Shown piece by piece: positions 61,801 to 64,000 of a stretch of DNA of 64,000 nucleotides. The number at the start of each line of letters is the position of its first letter. Positions within the stretch are counted from its first letter, which is position 1. A program made the position numbers and the translations under genes. The DNA is from Dioscorea cayenensis subsp. rotundata (Eukaryota > Streptophyta > Magnoliopsida > Dioscoreales > Dioscoreaceae), in the NCBI RefSeq assembly GCF_009730915.1, contig NC_052477.1, positions 6,040,611-6,104,610 on the forward strand, given 5' to 3'. Below the pieces are notes generated by a model, which was not told the origin of the DNA, did not search any database, and was given only the letters and a program-made list of their open reading frames with translations.

Positions 61801-62795
61801 AAATTTAAAAGGGCTATAAAGACTGGAATTAAAACTACTTTTACTATTACAGCTACTGCAGAAATTAAACTAGTAAAAACTGGATTAAACTGAGAATTCA
61901 TATTTTAAAAGTCCGTACTTAGTCCTCAGGTGAATCTTAAGAGAACAATGTTCTTTCCATTATCCTTTGTTTCTTTCCTTCAATTCATACCATACCTCTG
62001 ATGTCATAACCTCATGTTATAAGATTTCAGCTTTTCTCTTCTTGCCAAGATATTGGTTTTTCTCTATAAGAACAAGTTAGATAATTTTATCAGCATGTAT
62101 TCTTTCAGGTATCATACCTACGCTACTCTTTTCCCCTTCAAACGGCCCACTGCCTCAACGGGTCCTTCTTCGCTGGTCTTTTAGCCTTAGGAATACATGA
62201 GATAAAATAAATCATACCTGATCAATCTGAATACTTCACCTCACAACTGACAAGACTTACTTCGCCTATCACCCTTCACCGAGACTATTTGACATCTTCA
62301 CTAAGCTAATGATTAGAGGTCACTCATGGTTGCTTACCATCAGCCTTTGCCAAGAAATAATTCTAATAGACCTCCCTTTGCCTTTCGAGAGGGAGAACTA
62401 AGCTAACATAAATCTAATATTATGCAGCTAAAAATAAACTACTTCTACTTCTAATCTACTAGGAAAGAGAACTAACTTAAGTAGAACTGTAAGCAGGAAT
62501 TCAAGAGGAGACTTGTATGCCAAAGTTTTCTTCTCACATTCCCATATCTTTCATTACAAGAGCTCTACTTATATAGGCAAGACAGACCTTTTTACAAGAC
62601 ATAAAATACCCTTGATTTAATTTTACAAAGGGGGTATTTTTGGAAAGCTGAAAAAGTACAAGTAGTAAGCATCCTAGCCTACCTTGAACTTGGACTTTCC
62701 CATCTTTTACAAACATAACCCTTAAGATAAGGGAGAATCATTCATAGCTTAGTACACCTATACAAACTTTTTCTTTCTAGGCACTTGCTTCAGCT
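61801..62795 (-). promoter_or_regulatory. possible promoter, leader and primer site of a retroelement (minus strand)
   Basis: On the minus strand, GCCTATATAAGTAGAGCTCT near 62578-62559 has a TATATAAG box. About 560 bases further along that strand, TGACATCAGAG (62006-61996) differs at two of eleven positions from TGGTATCAGAG, the common initiator tRNA-Met primer site of plant retroelements and pararetroviruses. The order protein, TATA box, leader, primer site fits a circular pararetrovirus genome, or a chance tandem of two elements. Neither site is strong alone. Confidence 0.3.
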
Positions 62796-63928
62796 TCAAG
62801 TCTCCATTGCATTATCAATATTTGCTTGTCCTATTTCATCAAACTCTACAAGTCTTTGTGTGTCAATTGCTCCAACTGTGTATTCTAAGAAATCATCATC
62901 CAGATCACTAATATGGACCCTATCATCACCAAGTGTGGTTTCAAACCATACTTCTTTACATGCCTTCAGATGTTCAGTTAAATGTGGTTCAATGATGATT
63001 GTTCCTAGCATTGGAGATTTATAATATCTTGTACAAGCATTAGAATAAATTTTAAAATTTTTCTATTCTCCTATTAGGTAACAAGTCTGGAATTTTTTAG
63101 GTGCTATCCCAAGAGCATAAGCCCTCCATCGTTTTGGCTTGTCTTTAGTTGGTATATCAATATGATGTGCTGTGAAAAGACTCTTGTTCCATTTATAAAT
63201 TCTTGGTTTCCCATAATGAACAAGATCAATTTTTATATAGTGTTGGGCTTGGATAGGATAATCTTGATAACTGGGGGGAATGTTCATGATTTCTAGCACC
63301 ATGAAATGCTGAGGATGACTTTCCATCATTGAGTTGATAATATGTTTTAACTTCCATGGAAACTGTGTTAATATTTGCATTTCTTTTCTATCAGTGATAA
63401 CCAATTTCTTTAAGAGTCTATACTCAAATAATATGACTGGAGAAATCATGAGTCTTCCTTCCTGTAGGGCTTCCTTCCATTTTGAAAGATTTGACTATTG
63501 CTTGAATAATGGAGAATCCTTCAATGCAAATACATGCTTGAACATCATGAGGAGTAGGACCTTTATACTTTGTTAAACAAAAGCTAAGTCCATTTTGTTG
63601 AGGAAGTGTTGATGATGCCATATCTTGGAGTGCTTCGACCATTGCTATGTACATGGTATGCTTTTTAGAGAATACCATCTTCATGATTACAAATTTTATT
63701 AGACTTAATAATTCTGGAAATTTTTCATATTCTTCTTCTTTCATTTCTACTTCTTTTTCCCGTTCTTTTTTTCAGAATTTTTTTTTCAATTTTTTCCTTT
63801 TCCCAATTTTTCTTTAGAGTATCCAGTTGTTGTTGAAGATCACTTACCTTACTAGCAAGAATCTGGTTTGTCTGTTGTAAATCAAGGAATGCATCTAAAG
63901 ATTTTGGCCTTAAGCTGGGGTCACTCAT
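62796..63928 (-). pseudogene. unrecognised protein, decayed, possibly from a pararetrovirus-like element
   Basis: Read leftward from ATG 63928: an N-terminal stretch with strong coiled-coil character (ILASKVSDLQQQLDTLKK), a lysine/arginine-rich run over poly-T slippage near 63770 where the frame shifts, then a block with MVEALQDMASSTLPQQ and YKGPTPHDVQACICIEGF, a second frameshift near 63440, a block with YRLLKKLVITDRKEMQ and HHIDIPTKDKPKRWRAYALG, one in-frame TAG at 63063, and a C-terminal block with EPHLTEHLKACKEVWFE and an acidic DLDDDFLEYT. Once these breaks are allowed for, about 370 residues were coded. I do not know the family; the layout suggests a virus- or transposon-type polyprotein segment rather than a host gene. 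Confidence 0.5.
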
Positions 63929-64000
63929 TTGGGATTTAAGATTTTTAGAGTGGAGGTAGTCACAGAATTGGGTAAGGATTTCTGGAAAGGATGGATGACG

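Overview
The window reads as plant DNA, most likely a nuclear chromosome segment rich in LTR retrotransposons with many decayed organelle-derived fragments (NUMT/NUPT-like). Mitochondrial pieces are cox1 (two halves), nad2 exon 3 with its group II intron domain V, trnY, the 5' part of atpA and an endogenous mitovirus polymerase fossil. A plastid piece carries rbcL, and a plastid-type trnfM lies nearby. None of these is intact. Their damage is dominated by C-to-T and G-to-A changes, often at CpG or CHG sites (Arg to Cys/His, Gln to stop). That fits methylated nuclear DNA better than a working mitochondrial genome, although a rearranged mitochondrial contig cannot be excluded by reading alone. 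I see no intact cellular gene.

Layout: 1-920 low-information DNA; 921-10176 an Athila-like LTR element (5' LTR, tRNA-Asp-type primer site, gag-protease, spacer, second ORF, polypurine tract, truncated 3' LTR); 10177-17123 an organelle-like segment split by two solo LTRs with clean 5-bp target duplications and holding the mitovirus fossil; 17124-18951 an inverted LTR; 18952-26137 cox1 (split by an inverted solo LTR), Ty3/gypsy and Ty1/copia scraps and mitochondrial-style spacer; 26138-30147 a truncated Athila-like element with a nested inverted LTR; 30148-32129 trnY and nad2 exon 3; 32130-47140 a nested pile of LTRs and two gag-protease elements, one with a second ORF; 47141-56400 atpA, long spacer, rbcL and trnfM; 56418-58790 a deleted chromovirus-type Ty3/gypsy element; 58791-59880 spacer; 59881-64000 AT-rich DNA with a 125-bp tandem repeat and a decayed minus-strand protein of unknown identity.

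How it fits together: organelle DNA lies among LTR elements, and later LTR insertions split it. Target duplications beside the solo LTRs in cox1 (agggc) and in the 10-14 kb segment (tgctt, attag) show the order directly. The most system-like observation is that two diverged LTR families (921-10176 and 39721-47140) share one architecture: gag-protease ending in a short tail without RT/RNase H/integrase, then a conserved block starting at or next to the stop codon, then an Athila-type second ORF. This looks like a long-lived non-autonomous design rather than two chance deletions. Their LTRs also share a promoter layout: TACTGTAGCA-type repeats, a GC-rich palindrome, then TATAAATA.
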